Source of the DNA: Cyathus striatus
Lineage: Eukaryota > Basidiomycota > Agaricomycetes > Agaricales > Nidulariaceae
Length of the DNA: 64,000 nucleotides
NCBI GenBank assembly: GCA_025738555.1
Contig: JAOVFP010000023.1
Span: forward strand, 1,178,001-1,242,000
Direction of reading: 5' to 3'
Each line of letters opens with the position of its first letter. Within the stretch, counting starts at the first letter, position 1. The position numbers and the translations under genes were made by a program. Positions 10,436 to 22,115 of this stretch are shown in pieces. The notes below the pieces were generated by a model that was not told the DNA's origin, made no database searches, and saw only the letters and a list, made by a program, of their open reading frames with translations.

Positions 10436-13400
10436 TGTGACGATGTCCTATATTCAGCACTGTACCAAACGATGTTATACTCTGTCAATACCCAACAGTT
10501 AATTATTATGTCAAGAGGATGGACATACTTATTCTCTCACCGAGGAAATATGACTTCTTCAGGATGCTCGGGATTTAGCATGAGACTCTGCAAGGAATAT
10601 ATATACGTGCAATCCCAATTGCTGTAACGACAGTAATTGTCTAATTGGGCGTCAACACCGCCAAATTTACGACGTGTGGTGCCTAAGATGTTGTACTCCT
10701 GGGCATATAAGAGTACTAAGTGACATGCAGTGTCGAACATAAGGGGAGTTACGACACCGGTAATCTAATATGAATACGAAGATCCCCTTTCCCAATCAAT
10801 ACTACTTGGCAGACTTGCCTGATGCTCCGGTAGGAATATTTTGTCCAACTTCATTAAATAGTGATACTGGATTGACGCGTCACATCGAAATATATCGGTG
10901 CAATGAAATATAATTAATGAAACGGGCTGGCTGTAATAAGTTATGAGTATATAGGTCTTTTGACCGACACGACGCCTCGTGAACACTCTTACCTTTGACT
11001 ATAAACATATACCCATCTTGCCAGAGAAGAGGATATACGGTGCCTAAGTATATTTAGATCAGTTGATGGATGAATCGACATGAAACGAACAGCATTACAG
11101 TCGGATTTAAGCCTGAGGTTAGTGGTAAGTACATCTGTAGTGCACTTGCTGTATCTGCGTGTGGTAAAAGCAACAGCTTGAGCGCACAGGTCAACTCCCA
11201 CTCAAATACTGATTTAGACGGTATTAGTAGTATGTAGTTCGCATATTTTTGTGCCAGTTGCTTTATGTAACAGTCCCATGACCAAAATATGCACTCGCAG
11301 TACTGCAGTATTGCAGTACATTCGACCCATGATATTGCCAGCTGACTAGGACTAGTGAATGCTTGCTTGAATAGACAGCTTCAGACGAAGCCCAAAATGC
11401 CGTCCACTGTGACGTAATTGTACTATTTCGAAGACATTGTTGAATAGTTTGCAGCCTTGCACAGTAAGTAGTAATTATCCTAACTTCGAAATGAATAAAA
11501 TCATAAGTAATAGTAAAACTTGAAAAACTGATTTGTCACGCATCACGTAGATATCGGCAATGGATGTTTCAACGAATTCGCGGTCTCATGAGTTGGCTGG
11601 TCCAAAGTTTATGCTTTAATCTTTACACTGCGAAAGGTAACTTAAATTTGGTTGATATTCTGCAAACCGAAACTAAATCGACAACAGTTGAACAAGTTGA
11701 GTAATTTGAAGCAGAAGTTGAGTAGTGTAGTACACTGCCATTCGAAGTTCAGCAGAATTATGCTTCACAGCGGAGCTCCGGAGTTCCTAATTATCACGTG
11801 ATCGTGACTTGTTCCCAAAATCCAGGTCCTCCAAAATCGTCCACTTAGACCACTACCAATCGTCTAGCAACTTGAAAAGTCTACCACTACATTTATCCCT
11901 TGACTTGACAGTTATTATCAGCAATTGCATACATGAACGCTACTTACATAAAACGTAGCATCTTTATGTGGTTTCGGTGAGTAAACTTCCCTGTGCGTTG
12001 TTGGTTGATGAAACGATTGTATCATATACGATTACTCATTTAAAGACAAGAGGTTCGACCATTAGGTTTGAACGCTCTTGAATGACAGCGTCTACTCAAC
12101 AGACATTATCTTCTCTCTGAACTATATCCCTTCTCACACTTGTAGTGCCCCGTTTGTTGCAAGTTTGTTGACCATTTCATTTCAGATATTTATTTGCATA
12201 TTAGCATAGGTTCATTCTTATATCCATCGGATGATCCATGGTCCCGGTCCATGAAGGTAGCTCCGCCGGAATACCTAGGGTGTCTATCCTCCAAGACCCC
12301 AGTCCGTGCACCATATAAAATAGGTGGACATACAGACCTTCGGGAATATCTCGATTACTTATACCGCGTAAGAACTTAGTCTTCTATCGTATGTATCTCA
12401 GATCTTCTAACGCGACAAAACACTACTGAAATCCACAAGGAATTGCTAAAATTGCCAACACTTGTTCCCTTTCGGTTTTAACTCTTTATGTGAGCAAGTA
12501 TCAAGTTTGGATACCTAGGGTCTCTGTCACTCTGGCTAATGCATAAGTACTTAGTCCTGTCTCAATCTGACGGCCCAAACTATGTCCGCAACCACCGCAC
12601 TTAATTTTGTTACATAGTGCCATGATTCGAAGCTTGGAATAATGACGTGCCAATGCATTTTGGTCATTAATCAGGCTGTGCATTTTCGAGAACAATGAAT
12701 CTTAATACATAGATTTAATGCCGGAAAGTCATATATACGTTCCTCGTGAGTGCCGAGTATACTTCGATCGTAGTAGTATGAACTCAACATGCGCTTGGCT
12801 TAGGAAGCAGGAAAAAAATATCTCCGATAGCATTTTATTGTTGTCTGGAGAAGTCGAGTTAACTACTTACTACCTACTACTTATAACTTCAAGTGATGTG
12901 ACTAGTCAGCCTCGCACACTTGGCGTTGTAGTTGTACGGTGTTGGTAAACAGAGATACACATGTAAAGACGCCACCCCGCTCTCTCAAATTCGAAGATAT
13001 CTAAACTTAGGTCATCTTCAAGCGCTTGGCAGAACGCGCCACCCCCAGTTTGTTAAATAAGACGAACCATTTCCCTATTTTTGCAGGAAACTTACACGGG
13101 TCGTGCGAGTGAAGGTTAAGACGGCTTCTGCATAGCCTTGACAGGAAGAACTCCAGATCTTTCTTATTGGTAACAAAGCGAAGCAAGTCATCCATTTTTG
13201 TGTACGAAGCTCACATGCTGGTCAGGCCTCTAGTTGTACGACTATATAACGTGCTTCTAGGATATATCCATCTTCTTTCCTCGGAGAAATGCAATAATTT
13301 ATGCCAAGAGATGGCCACCTCCTGCTGCTTCATGGTTTCTTTTGTGTGCCCCTTACAGTTAATATTCTCGGCATATGCAATTCTCGTTCATTTATTACCG

Positions 13401-14259
13401 GAAAATCGTCGTCGTTACGAAGAGGTTACCTGGAATCGTCTATCTGTATATGTATGCCACAGTGGACAGAAGTGGATCATACACGGAATATTCTGGCAGT
13501 TTTGAATCTCACTGTCGCCAATTTAAGAGGTTCTCATCGCCAAGCAACCTTCTGTACTGGCCTTTTTTCCAATGTCCACTCTACCGCCGCAACTCCTATG
13601 ACTGTGACTCTTTGCTTTGCCATCGTGTTATCTGGCCGGAGCCGTGAAGTGCAAACGAATATCTCCTCCTCTTACCCCAAATGTCAACCAATCACCATAC
13701 GGAGCTCCTAGAAAGCCCACTTTGTTGCAGAAGATTAACAGGCATCGAGCCTACATGTCTATTTTTGCCTCATTTGTACCATTTTCTCACTAGTCTTGGC
13801 GCGTTTCCGCTATGGCCGCTCAGGCGAAAAAACGGTCGCGTGAAAGTGAATCGCTGCGATAGAAGGTCCCCACTCTCCCAATATGTAACCCGATCCCCCG
13901 ACCGCAGTGCGTCTTGAGAACCAAAAGCGACACTAGGTAGTAAAATTTCAGCTGTCGTTCCTGTTTCCGTAGCTCAGGTCCATAGAAAAGCTGCATAAAG
14001 AAATTTCAGGCCGATTCTCTAAGCGAAATGTTCCCTATGGTGTAGAATATTCCTATTTTCGAGCTGCTGGTTACACTTCGCCGATGGTTCAATCATACGA
14101 TTCAAAATTTCTTTATTCCCGCATTCATTCCAACGTGTGATGCTGACAATGGGTTATTGACCTCTTCCTAGTTTAAAAGCCGTTCATTTCAAACGACGTT
14201 CCCTATCTTCATCCTCCTCGCAACCCCCTTCCGCCTTTTACATCACTACCACATCCACA
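10436..14259. other. Gene-poor 3.8-kb region
   Basis: AT-richer than the flanking genes. Only short open frames of 60-136 codons occur, and none has recognisable domains or a chain of plausible exons. A short near-palindrome (gtactgcagtattgcagtac) lies near 11297-11325. I saw no transposase, reverse transcriptase motif, long terminal repeat or tRNA by eye. The last part holds the promoter of the lyase-family gene that starts at 14260. Confidence 0.4.
14172..14179 (+). promoter_or_regulatory. TATA-like element, lyase copy A
   Basis: TTTAAAAG, 88 bp before the start codon. The same core occurs 79-103 bp before the start codons of the two paralogues (27732 and 30770). The role is inferred from position and conservation. 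Confidence 0.4.
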
Positions 14260-15698
14260 ATGCCAGGAAAAGATTTCTTTACCAGTTCTGAGGTCGCAGC
14301 CTCCCCCTCTCCCGCGCCCGAGGTTGCAGCTGCACCTTCTCCTGCAATCGAACCTGCTACCCCCGAGACATCACGGGAGGGCGTCTACTACAACCCCCGT
14401 CTTGATCCCAAAAATTACCTTGACGGACCCTTGTCGTCCAATCCCGCCACTCGTCTCCGACAAATGCTCGCGAGGCCAGGTATTGTGGTAGTTATTCCAT
14501 AAGTCCCGCATAAGTCCTGCCCTAAATATTGCTATAGACAGCCCCTGGTATCTGTGACGGTATCAGTGCACGATGCGCCATCGAAGCTGGATTTGAATGT
14601 CTCTACCAGAGGTAAACGACATCTTAGTCGCTCGGTACTTTCAAAATTCTCATTCATATTGCAGTGGTGCTGCAACAACAGCCTCTCGACTCGGCCAACC
14701 TGACCTTGCTATTGCTACCATGAATGATTTCGTTGGCGTAAGTAATAGAAAATAATATGTTTTCTAGTATGTTTAAATATGTTCATTCAGGCTGCCCAAA
14801 TGGTCTGCGGGATTAATGCATCCATGCCTGTCATTGCCGATGCCGATACTGGGTAAGTTATTTGAGCGATAAATAATTCATAGTCCTGATCCATGGTTTA
14901 AGATTTGGTGGTCCCATTAATGTTGCACGCACCGTCATTCAATATGCGAAGGCGGGTGTTGCTGGCCTCCACATCGAAGATCAGGTACAAACGAAACGTT
15001 GTGGTCACTTAATGGGAAAACAAGTTGTCTCCCACGAAGAGTTCTTGACCCGTATTCGTGCAGCTGTTATCGCTCGTGATTCAATACCAGGAGGATCGGA
15101 CTTTGTATGTGTCCTCCCCAAAAGCCGTGAATGTCGATGCTAAACAAGACAACAGGTCATTATCGGCCGCACTGACTCCGCACAGGTGCTCGGAATGGAG
15201 GAAGCACTGACCCGTCTTAGATTGGCTGCCGATGCCGGTGCTGATGTTTGCTTTATCGAGGGTGTGAAAACTGCCGAGCTATTGAAGGATACTGTTGCTG
15301 CATTGGCACCTAAACCTGTGCTTGTCAATGTAATCTCTGGTGGTTTGACGCCTACCTTTACATACCGCGAAGCTGAAGAGATGGGTGCTAAGATCATTAG
15401 TAAGTCTTTTATTATCTTACGACTCCGAGCTTTATCTAACATTCTGAACAGTCTTCTCCTTGGTCTCCGCTGTTGCAATGGTTCATGCTTGCCGGGAAGC
15501 AATGCGATCCCTGAAGAAGACGGGTACTGATTTCTCCTCTGCCAAGGGCATGGACCCCAAGGCCTTCTTCGAAGTGATGGGTGAGTCTAAAGTTTCGCAT
15601 TTACTGAAATCTTATTGGATTTACATTTCCATATAGGTCTTAACGATGTCGTTGAACTCGATGCTCGTGCGGGCGGTACTGCCTTCAATGAAGTTTAA
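14260..15698 (+). CDS. Isocitrate lyase/PEP mutase-family protein, copy A (possible oxaloacetate acetylhydrolase)
   Basis: Eight exons (14260-14487, 14538-14611, 14665-14737, 14791-14852, 14903-15104, 15156-15399, 15452-15580, 15637-15698) give 357 residues. After a Pro/Ala-rich leader of about 50 residues the fold has the metal-binding motif DADTGFGG (Asp142, Asp144), the catalytic loop KRCGH (Cys179) and the substrate loop NVISGGLTP. The superfamily includes oxaloacetate acetylhydrolase, 2-methylisocitrate lyase, dimethylmalate lyase and phosphonomutases. The KRCGH loop favours a C-C lyase over a phosphonomutase. I cannot tell the substrate from sequence. Two close paralogues lie at 27835 and 30849. 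This copy lacks the intron the others have just before VLVNVISGG. It has no obvious peroxisomal or mitochondrial signal. Its 3' end faces the LCMT-like gene. Confidence 0.85.
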
Positions 15699-15820
15699 AA
15701 TACATTCCTGCTGCACATTTGTAATTGTAGAACACACTAGACACGATCATGAGGATGTAATAGATAGTTTATATTATTCCCTGGGCGACATCGAGGAAAC
15801 ATTTTTGTCTGGAAATATTA

Positions 15821-17098
15821 TCATTGGTCACGGTTGTTTCGAGCCTTGAATCCCCAATCCTTCCAAACGGCGCTTGCCCCTGGATCAGTCAGGAACAAGC
15901 CCCAACTAACGGCATAATGCTGTAGAACCAGCTCAAGCTCTTCCACTTCATCGAGCATCTCAAGAGTTGATATTCTATTGGTGTTAATTAGCCTCCACTG
16001 AGCAAAAAAAAAAAGTTCTTGTCATTACCTCTGAAGCTCATCTGAGCTAATGTACTGTCTTCGGATGTCGCGCAGTGTGACGGCTTGTGCAGTTATAAAC
16101 CCCGTGTTCAGGAACCGATTGGGAAGTGATTCAAAGTTTTTATATGGTTCGACCCCAGGCAATGACACGTTTCGTGACTATTTGCAGAGATATATTAACG
16201 GAGTTCAAGGAGCAAAGCAAAAGACTCACTTTCAGATTGTTTAGCATTACACGGCCAAATGAATCGTTAAGACCGAACATCTCATAGACGACACAACCTA
16301 GGATGCCTGGTATCCTTGTGGTATTGTTATTGCTAACGTGATCTATGAACCATTTTAGGAGCCTTGAAGAAGCCTCAGGTTTTATGTAGGCTAGAACACA
16401 TTCAAAGAGCAGAAGAGTTGGAAGAGACGGAGATAACAAAGGATTATCCTCCGAAGTCAAAAGGGGGGCCAAGGTTTCAGAAGGAGAAAGACGTAGATCA
16501 GCGGGGAGGAGATGATACTGAGGGGTATTTAGAGCCGCCCCTCCCTGGGCTATAGATATCGAATGAGTTCAGAACTTACGCGCATGATTCAGATATTGTG
16601 CAATTGACCTAGAGTAACGTCCACAGAATTACCAAGTACAGCGCTGAGCTCTTTACTTCTCTTGATAGTCATGGCCTTCTTGCTTGTGATTTCCGGCAAA
16701 TCAATCTCAATATATTTCCCCAAGTTACTTGCATTAGGACCGGTCTATCTGAACACACATCAGATGTATATATGACACAAGCTTCGCTAAACCCACCGCA
16801 ATCCTCCAATATCTCGTATCACTGCCTGCTCCAAGGCTCACGATCTGACATTTTTACCATCTCGAGCAGATAGCTCTATCCATTGATCGACGAGATCGTC
16901 TATTCCAGAAGAGCGTACGTATGTTCCTACATTAATCAATGGAGGGCGTGGCGGCTGTAAATGAGCGCGCGGAACAAGAGGTTTGATAAATGGATCGTTG
17001 AAGTATCCCTTCTGTACAGCAGACAGTCTTGCAACCGCCGCATCGTTGTCTGTGGCACGGATTGAAGCGTCTGCATCCTGTGTCCTTGGCGGAAACAT
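15821..17098 (-). CDS. PPM1: Leucine carboxyl methyltransferase (LCMT1/Ppm1), apparent frameshift
   Basis: S-adenosylmethionine-dependent enzyme that methylates the C-terminal Leu of PP2A catalytic subunits. The exons are 17098-16797, 16744-16633, 16549-16230, 16177-16029 and 15974-15821. Typical motifs are GYFNDPF near the N-terminus, the SAM-binding GAGSDTR (about 90-96), YIEIDLPEITSKKA, and NTPQYHLLPADLRL. As written, exon 1 is 302 nt and goes out of frame at a run of five T on the plus strand (16851-16855). With one more T the frame reads DGKKCQIVSLGAGSD and all five exons join into 345 residues. So the gene is either intact with a base-calling error or carries one early inactivating deletion. 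No other break was seen. The family assignment is secure. Confidence 0.85.
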
Positions 17099-17316
17099 AT
17101 CCAGCAGAGCGATAAGTAATAAGGAAAGGAATACCTGCTGTAGCCTGCTGTGCGGCAAACACTGTGCAAGATAGTAACTCCGATCAGAAATGCTTAGTGC
17201 TGCTCAAAAGTCAAGACTCAAGTACTGCTGGTCTCAAACTGGTCTTGGAAATGTTAGAAACAAATATTCGTACGGAACATAAGATTAGATATATACAGTA
17301 CTAATAAGTACATACA

Positions 17317-20300
17317 CTACCAAGTCCCTGGCAGATCATCTACATTGATATTCAAGTCATAGGACCACGCCCTCTTCTCATATGCTTTCAAGAATGCGTA
17401 TCCCTTTGCTGTCTCTTCGTTGGACAAGGCCCAAATCGACGGACAAAGAACTTCAGGAGAAGTCACAAGGATGCAGAGTGTCTTTGCTCTGCTTATTGCA
17501 ACATTAAGTCTTCGTCTTTCTAAAAGAAATCGCAAATCGGAGGTGAGGGACTTGGATGCCGTAAACAAGCAAATTACGAAAGCCGCCTCCGAGCCTGTAT
17601 TGTGTTTGTATATAAAATGAAGAGGGAAGTGTAGCTGTAAGCAATTCTTACCTTGGAGTCTTTCAATCGTATCAACTGTGATTTCCCCATTGCTATCTTC
17701 TTGCACTGGATCGAACCTATTGACCACGGGCAAAACTCGGGACAGCGCAGACTTTACAGCTTCACGTTGGGCTCTATGCGGCGTAGCAACAAAAATATTG
17801 TCTTCAGGACAACATTTCCTAAGGGAAACTACCAGAGCTACTGCAAGCTCTGCTTCCGCGTAGACAGTTTTTTCAGGACCAAAATGTTCTGAAGTGAAAG
17901 ACCTTGTCTGTAGCCGAATGAGAGATAATGATACGGGATGATGTGTGAGTCTGAGCTCAGGAACCTGTGGATCACATTTGAGCAGCGGCGGGGCTAGTCT
18001 CGATTGCTGCTTTCTCAGCATAACTTCTGACAAAGAAATGAAGAAAACTTGTACAGAATCCAACACTTCAGGGTGAACTTTGATATTCAGGTCGCAAATG
18101 CCCTTAACTTTCTCCAACGAGTTGGCCAATTGGCGAGCTTGTACTTTTTGTGGTTTGAATTGGCGCGAATAGATAGTTGAAATGAATTCTCCGAGATCAG
18201 GGTTCAACCTATGGAATGTTTAGCGAAGTTCCCAACAGACACAACGAAATGAAATATACCTGAAATTTTCGGTCAATTGGACAACAGTTTCTTGTGATTC
18301 TTGTGATGAAGCATCCTCAGCAGCAGCATGGACAGGGTACCTGTGACTTGCCGGCATAATAGAGTCGAGTATCGATCCAAACAATTGTCGTGTCTTGAGC
18401 TGAGGGTATTGTGCACTGAGAATCGGAGCTAGTTGCTCTGAATCTCCTGCAACAATTATTCGTGCGGAAGTGCTTAAAGAACGTAGGACGAGTGCTAGAG
18501 ATGCGAACGGAATCTGTCCAGCTTCATCAACTACTACACAATCAGCTTCTAAAGAGCGCTTTCTCGTGAAATTATATAACTATGATCATAAACATCAGAA
18601 CGGTTAGGGATATCTCGCACTTTATGCTGACTCGCCTGATATATTGTTCCAGTGTAGATGTGAATGTGCGATGCATTTGAAGATGGCGCAGGATGGTCGT
18701 TACCTTGTCGAACTTCTTCAATCCGCACGCGATCAAGCCATACAGCTGGAAGTGCTTCGATTTGTTTATAGCACTCTATTAAGCGTTCCAGTTTACTTTG
18801 ACACGCAGCGATCGCTGCATGAGTCATAGCAGTGATAAATACGATTTTGGTGTCATTAATCCGCAACCTGTGTTCTACCTCTAGCAACCGCATCAGCGAC
18901 AGCGCTACAGTGTGGGTTTTCCCAGTGCCTATTTCAAGTAACGCCATGAGGTAAAGTAGAAAATATGTAATTTTAGAACACACCAGGGGGTCCCCAGATT
19001 ACTGATAATCTATTAGAGAGGATGCGCTGCGTCGCTTTATGTTGTGAAGGTTTTAGGAGAAGAGACGCAGCTGGTGTACTTCCTAGGTCTGACAGCTGGC
19101 GAAACAACCGTTGGATAGTGTTTTCTACCTTGAGGTATTCTTGGGACCTGTTGATGTTTCCCAGTGACTTGGGGTCAAGTATCAACTGAAGGAAAGGGAC
19201 CCAACGATGAGAATTGCCGTCGTTCGAGGGACTATCATTTGAGGAGAATTGTAGGTCTAACTCAAAAAGAGAAGACAAAACCTTTGTGGTATTGAAATCT
19301 ACGAGGCGAGATGACAATCGGTAACAGCGGCCTGGTCCCAGTTCGGTTTTCCATGACCCCCAGACTTTCACTGTTACTATCGTATTCGACCCAGTTATTA
19401 CCATATTTCCTACATCAGCTGCAAGCAGTTTGTCCTTAACTCTGGAATGCTGTTTGTCCCAATGTATCCGTGTGTATCTGTTCAAAGGGAACACCAATCC
19501 CGATACAGCAAGGTCGTCAAATAGAGCTTCTACAGGAATATCTTCTTGTGAACCTTGCGTGATGGCGGTGTCTAGTGCAAGTAGTTTATCGTACATCGGT
19601 CTCTCTCTCTCAGGTGCAACATCGATGGAGCCAGACACAAGGCGGAAAAAGTGGTCTGACCCTTGTGCCAATCCGCAGTACTCTAGAACAGGAGCATCGG
19701 TACATCCAGCGATACGAGATTCCCAAAGCTCAGAGAGTTTAGTAAGAACTTCGAACTAGCGAGTAATCGGTATTTAAAATAAAAAATAATAAAAGCCAGG
19801 GACTTGCCTGTTGCATGAAGAACAGTTTCCGGAGGTGTTCTTCTTCGCAGATATCCAGAAAACGAGTGGAAAGTATTTTCGCATTGTTTACCAGCAACCG
19901 ATGTCTGGAAACACGATCTCTGAAGTTTCTCAAAATGGCATAGATACCAGAGTTGCGTTCTGATAAGGCGACCTTCAACTGCTTAAAACTGTTCTGTTTT
20001 CTATACAGACGAAATATATCTTCGTCCTTGGGATACTGAGAGCTATGTTCTTTTGTCGTCAAAAGCACGGACGCACACTCCGGAAGGTCCCAATATCCAG
20101 GAACTGGAAGGGCTATCAATCGTTCCAATTCCCGTTTTAAAACCACAACACAATGGAGCTGTCCCAACTCCCTTTGTCTTTCGCCATTGCTGGCAGAGGC
20201 CGATTCAGGCATTTGAAATTCTTGAAGTTTTTTCTCTAGACGCTTTCGCATATCGTTCACTGTGCCGTGCGTTGAGAGTCCAATTCGCTCAAGGCAAGCT

Positions 20301-21954
20301 TCATACTCAGCCTTTTTCCGTAGTTTCTTTGAAAGGAAGCTCAAAAGCGCTCCAGAAAGGAGTAGAGGTTGCATGGTAGTTTGCAATAGAGATGCACCTT
20401 GTGCGAGTGCACCTATACAAAGTCGGATGTCATGCAGATCATTAGCCGATGTCAGAGCTGACTGCACCATATGCAACTGCAGCGCAGTTTGCTCGCCTGC
20501 GGACCAAACATAAAACTGTGTTCTTGGAGGAGGGGATAGCAATGAGAGTTCACGAATTATGTTTGCTAAGCATGGTATCAAATCCTCCTTTGACCCATAG
20601 ATGATAGAAGGAAGATTGAACTCCGTATTAGAGTAAATGCTTGCGCAAAATTGTTCTATTCCCGTGTCGGGAGACGAAGGATCGATCATCAAAGATAAAA
20701 TCACAGCAATATCTTCTTCGGCAGGGCAAGTATAATTGCGTCGGGGAATTATCTAGGAGCTTGTTTAGAATTACTATGGCTATGGAACATTACGTGCAAA
20801 AGTCTTGATTACCTGGACAGTGTTGGTTCTTACGGAGTCAACAACCGGACTTGCTATGGTGTCTTCTTGCCCCCTCTTTGGAGGAAGGTAAAGAATTCGG
20901 CGAGCATTCCTTGCAACACTAGGAAGAGAGATATCCAGCTGATGAATATTGGTCGGATTAGACAGGAACAGGTGAAGGTCTTCGATGTCACTCAAGGGCT
21001 CTTCAGCGGCTTCTGACAGGAGACGCTGGTGTCGCGAATGACGAAGAAGTTCATTAAATGTTTGCGCGTCTCCGATAGAGATGTTCGGCATACTCCCAAA
21101 TGTACGTTCATGTTCCGCATTAACGCGACACTCAGCTTCATAGTCGCAACCACGACAAAGAGTATTGTAGTGCCAGCTGACGTTTTGACGAGGCGCATAT
21201 AGGATTCTAGGCAGCCGATAAAAGATAAACTGGTCGATAGCGGGCGCAAGCAACGAAATATCGATGCTCCTGATGTCCTCAGTGTTGGGTATGGCTTTAT
21301 GATATCCTTCATCGGGAGGAAGCCATATACCAGCGTCCCCTGCGTTCTGGAAAAGTGGACGAGGAAGAATATAGCTTAAGCACATGGTGTAAAAGTAAAT
21401 TTGAATGTGGTGGGATGTCTAAATGAAATCAACACCGTCAACATCGCGTTAATGACGCACACTTTAGAGATTCGCACCTTCACCCTCTTCGAGGCTTTTG
21501 CATCGATTACTTTCCATGTAATGCAGTCTTCAGTACGTGTAATCTCAACTAAATCTGGCTTTGCCAAACCGAACTTCACGGGCTCTGAGCCTGCGTCGAG
21601 GAACATTGTGTGTAGTTCATCCATTGGAGGCCACAAGTTCAAACCAGCTATAAAGAAGTGATCTCGCTCATCCAGTTGTATGTTCTCTAGCAGCACCTCA
21701 GCTTCGATTGGGACGGAGGGGACCTTGAGCAGAAGATTGGAGCGGTCGAGCCAGGCGAACAGTGTTTCCTCCCACTCTATTCCACGTTGAAATTGGGCCT
21801 TTGAGAGCTCGGACTCCGGATCTGTATCACTCTTTTCATGACTGGGAGAGGTAGAGCCGTGATAGACATTATATATATACAGATCACAGTTGAGGTGGTG
21901 ATAAGTTGCAAGGGCAGTAGCAGAGAGAGAAGACTTGGGAGTCATACGTCGCAT
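17317..21954 (-). CDS. RecB-like nuclease fused to SF1 (Upf1/Dna2-type) helicase
   Basis: Eight exons (21954-21478, 21418-20813, 20752-19808, 19755-18984, 18928-18621, 18579-18260, 18208-17652, 17594-17317) give 1420 residues. The N-terminus is a PD-(D/E)xK nuclease: KPDLVEI and VIDAKAS (about 135-155), with a Cys set C-x2-C-x5-C at 247, 250 and 256 like the iron-sulfur cluster of Dna2/AddB/Cas4-type nucleases. The C-terminus is an SF1 helicase: Walker A GPPGTGKT (about 930-937, split by an intron), DEAGQ (about 1055), GDSEQLAP, and NVAISRAK near the end. The order (TM0106-like nuclease, then AAA_11/AAA_12) resembles bacterial fusion proteins more than eukaryotic Dna2. The intron at 19807-19756 is GC-AG and the one at 18620-18580 is only 41 nt. 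A role in DNA or RNA processing is likely. The exact job is unknown. Confidence 0.85.
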
Positions 21955-22115
21955 GAGTGGTGGGTGCAGCAGCCATGGAGTACTTATACGAAAGCACGAT
22001 CATCCGGGTTGTCCCATAAAGGCCTGTTGCAAATACATCGATGACTCGAGCGTCGTCAACAGTGGTGCACCGTGCAGGATGTGTGAACACCGAAAGGAGC
22101 GCTGGCTGACTCGAA
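21955..22115. promoter_or_regulatory. Short divergent promoter
   Basis: Only 161 bp separate the start codons of the nuclease-helicase (minus) and the F-box/LRR gene (plus), so both promoters must overlap here. No specific motif was identified. Confidence 0.5.

Noticed and set aside
13167..13711. Overlapping frames of 112 and 136 codons in the gene-poor region
   Set aside because: They overlap in two frames, lack motifs, and have no fitting upstream or downstream exons.
16140..16165. tRNA B-box-like string ggttcgaccccag
   Set aside because: It lies inside an exon of the methyltransferase on the other strand (motif PGVEP), and no A box or cloverleaf stems surround it.
16797..16860. Very short intron to explain the frame change in the methyltransferase
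   Set aside because: The only GT..AG pair that fits would be 13 nt, far below the smallest introns here; a missing base in the T run is simpler.
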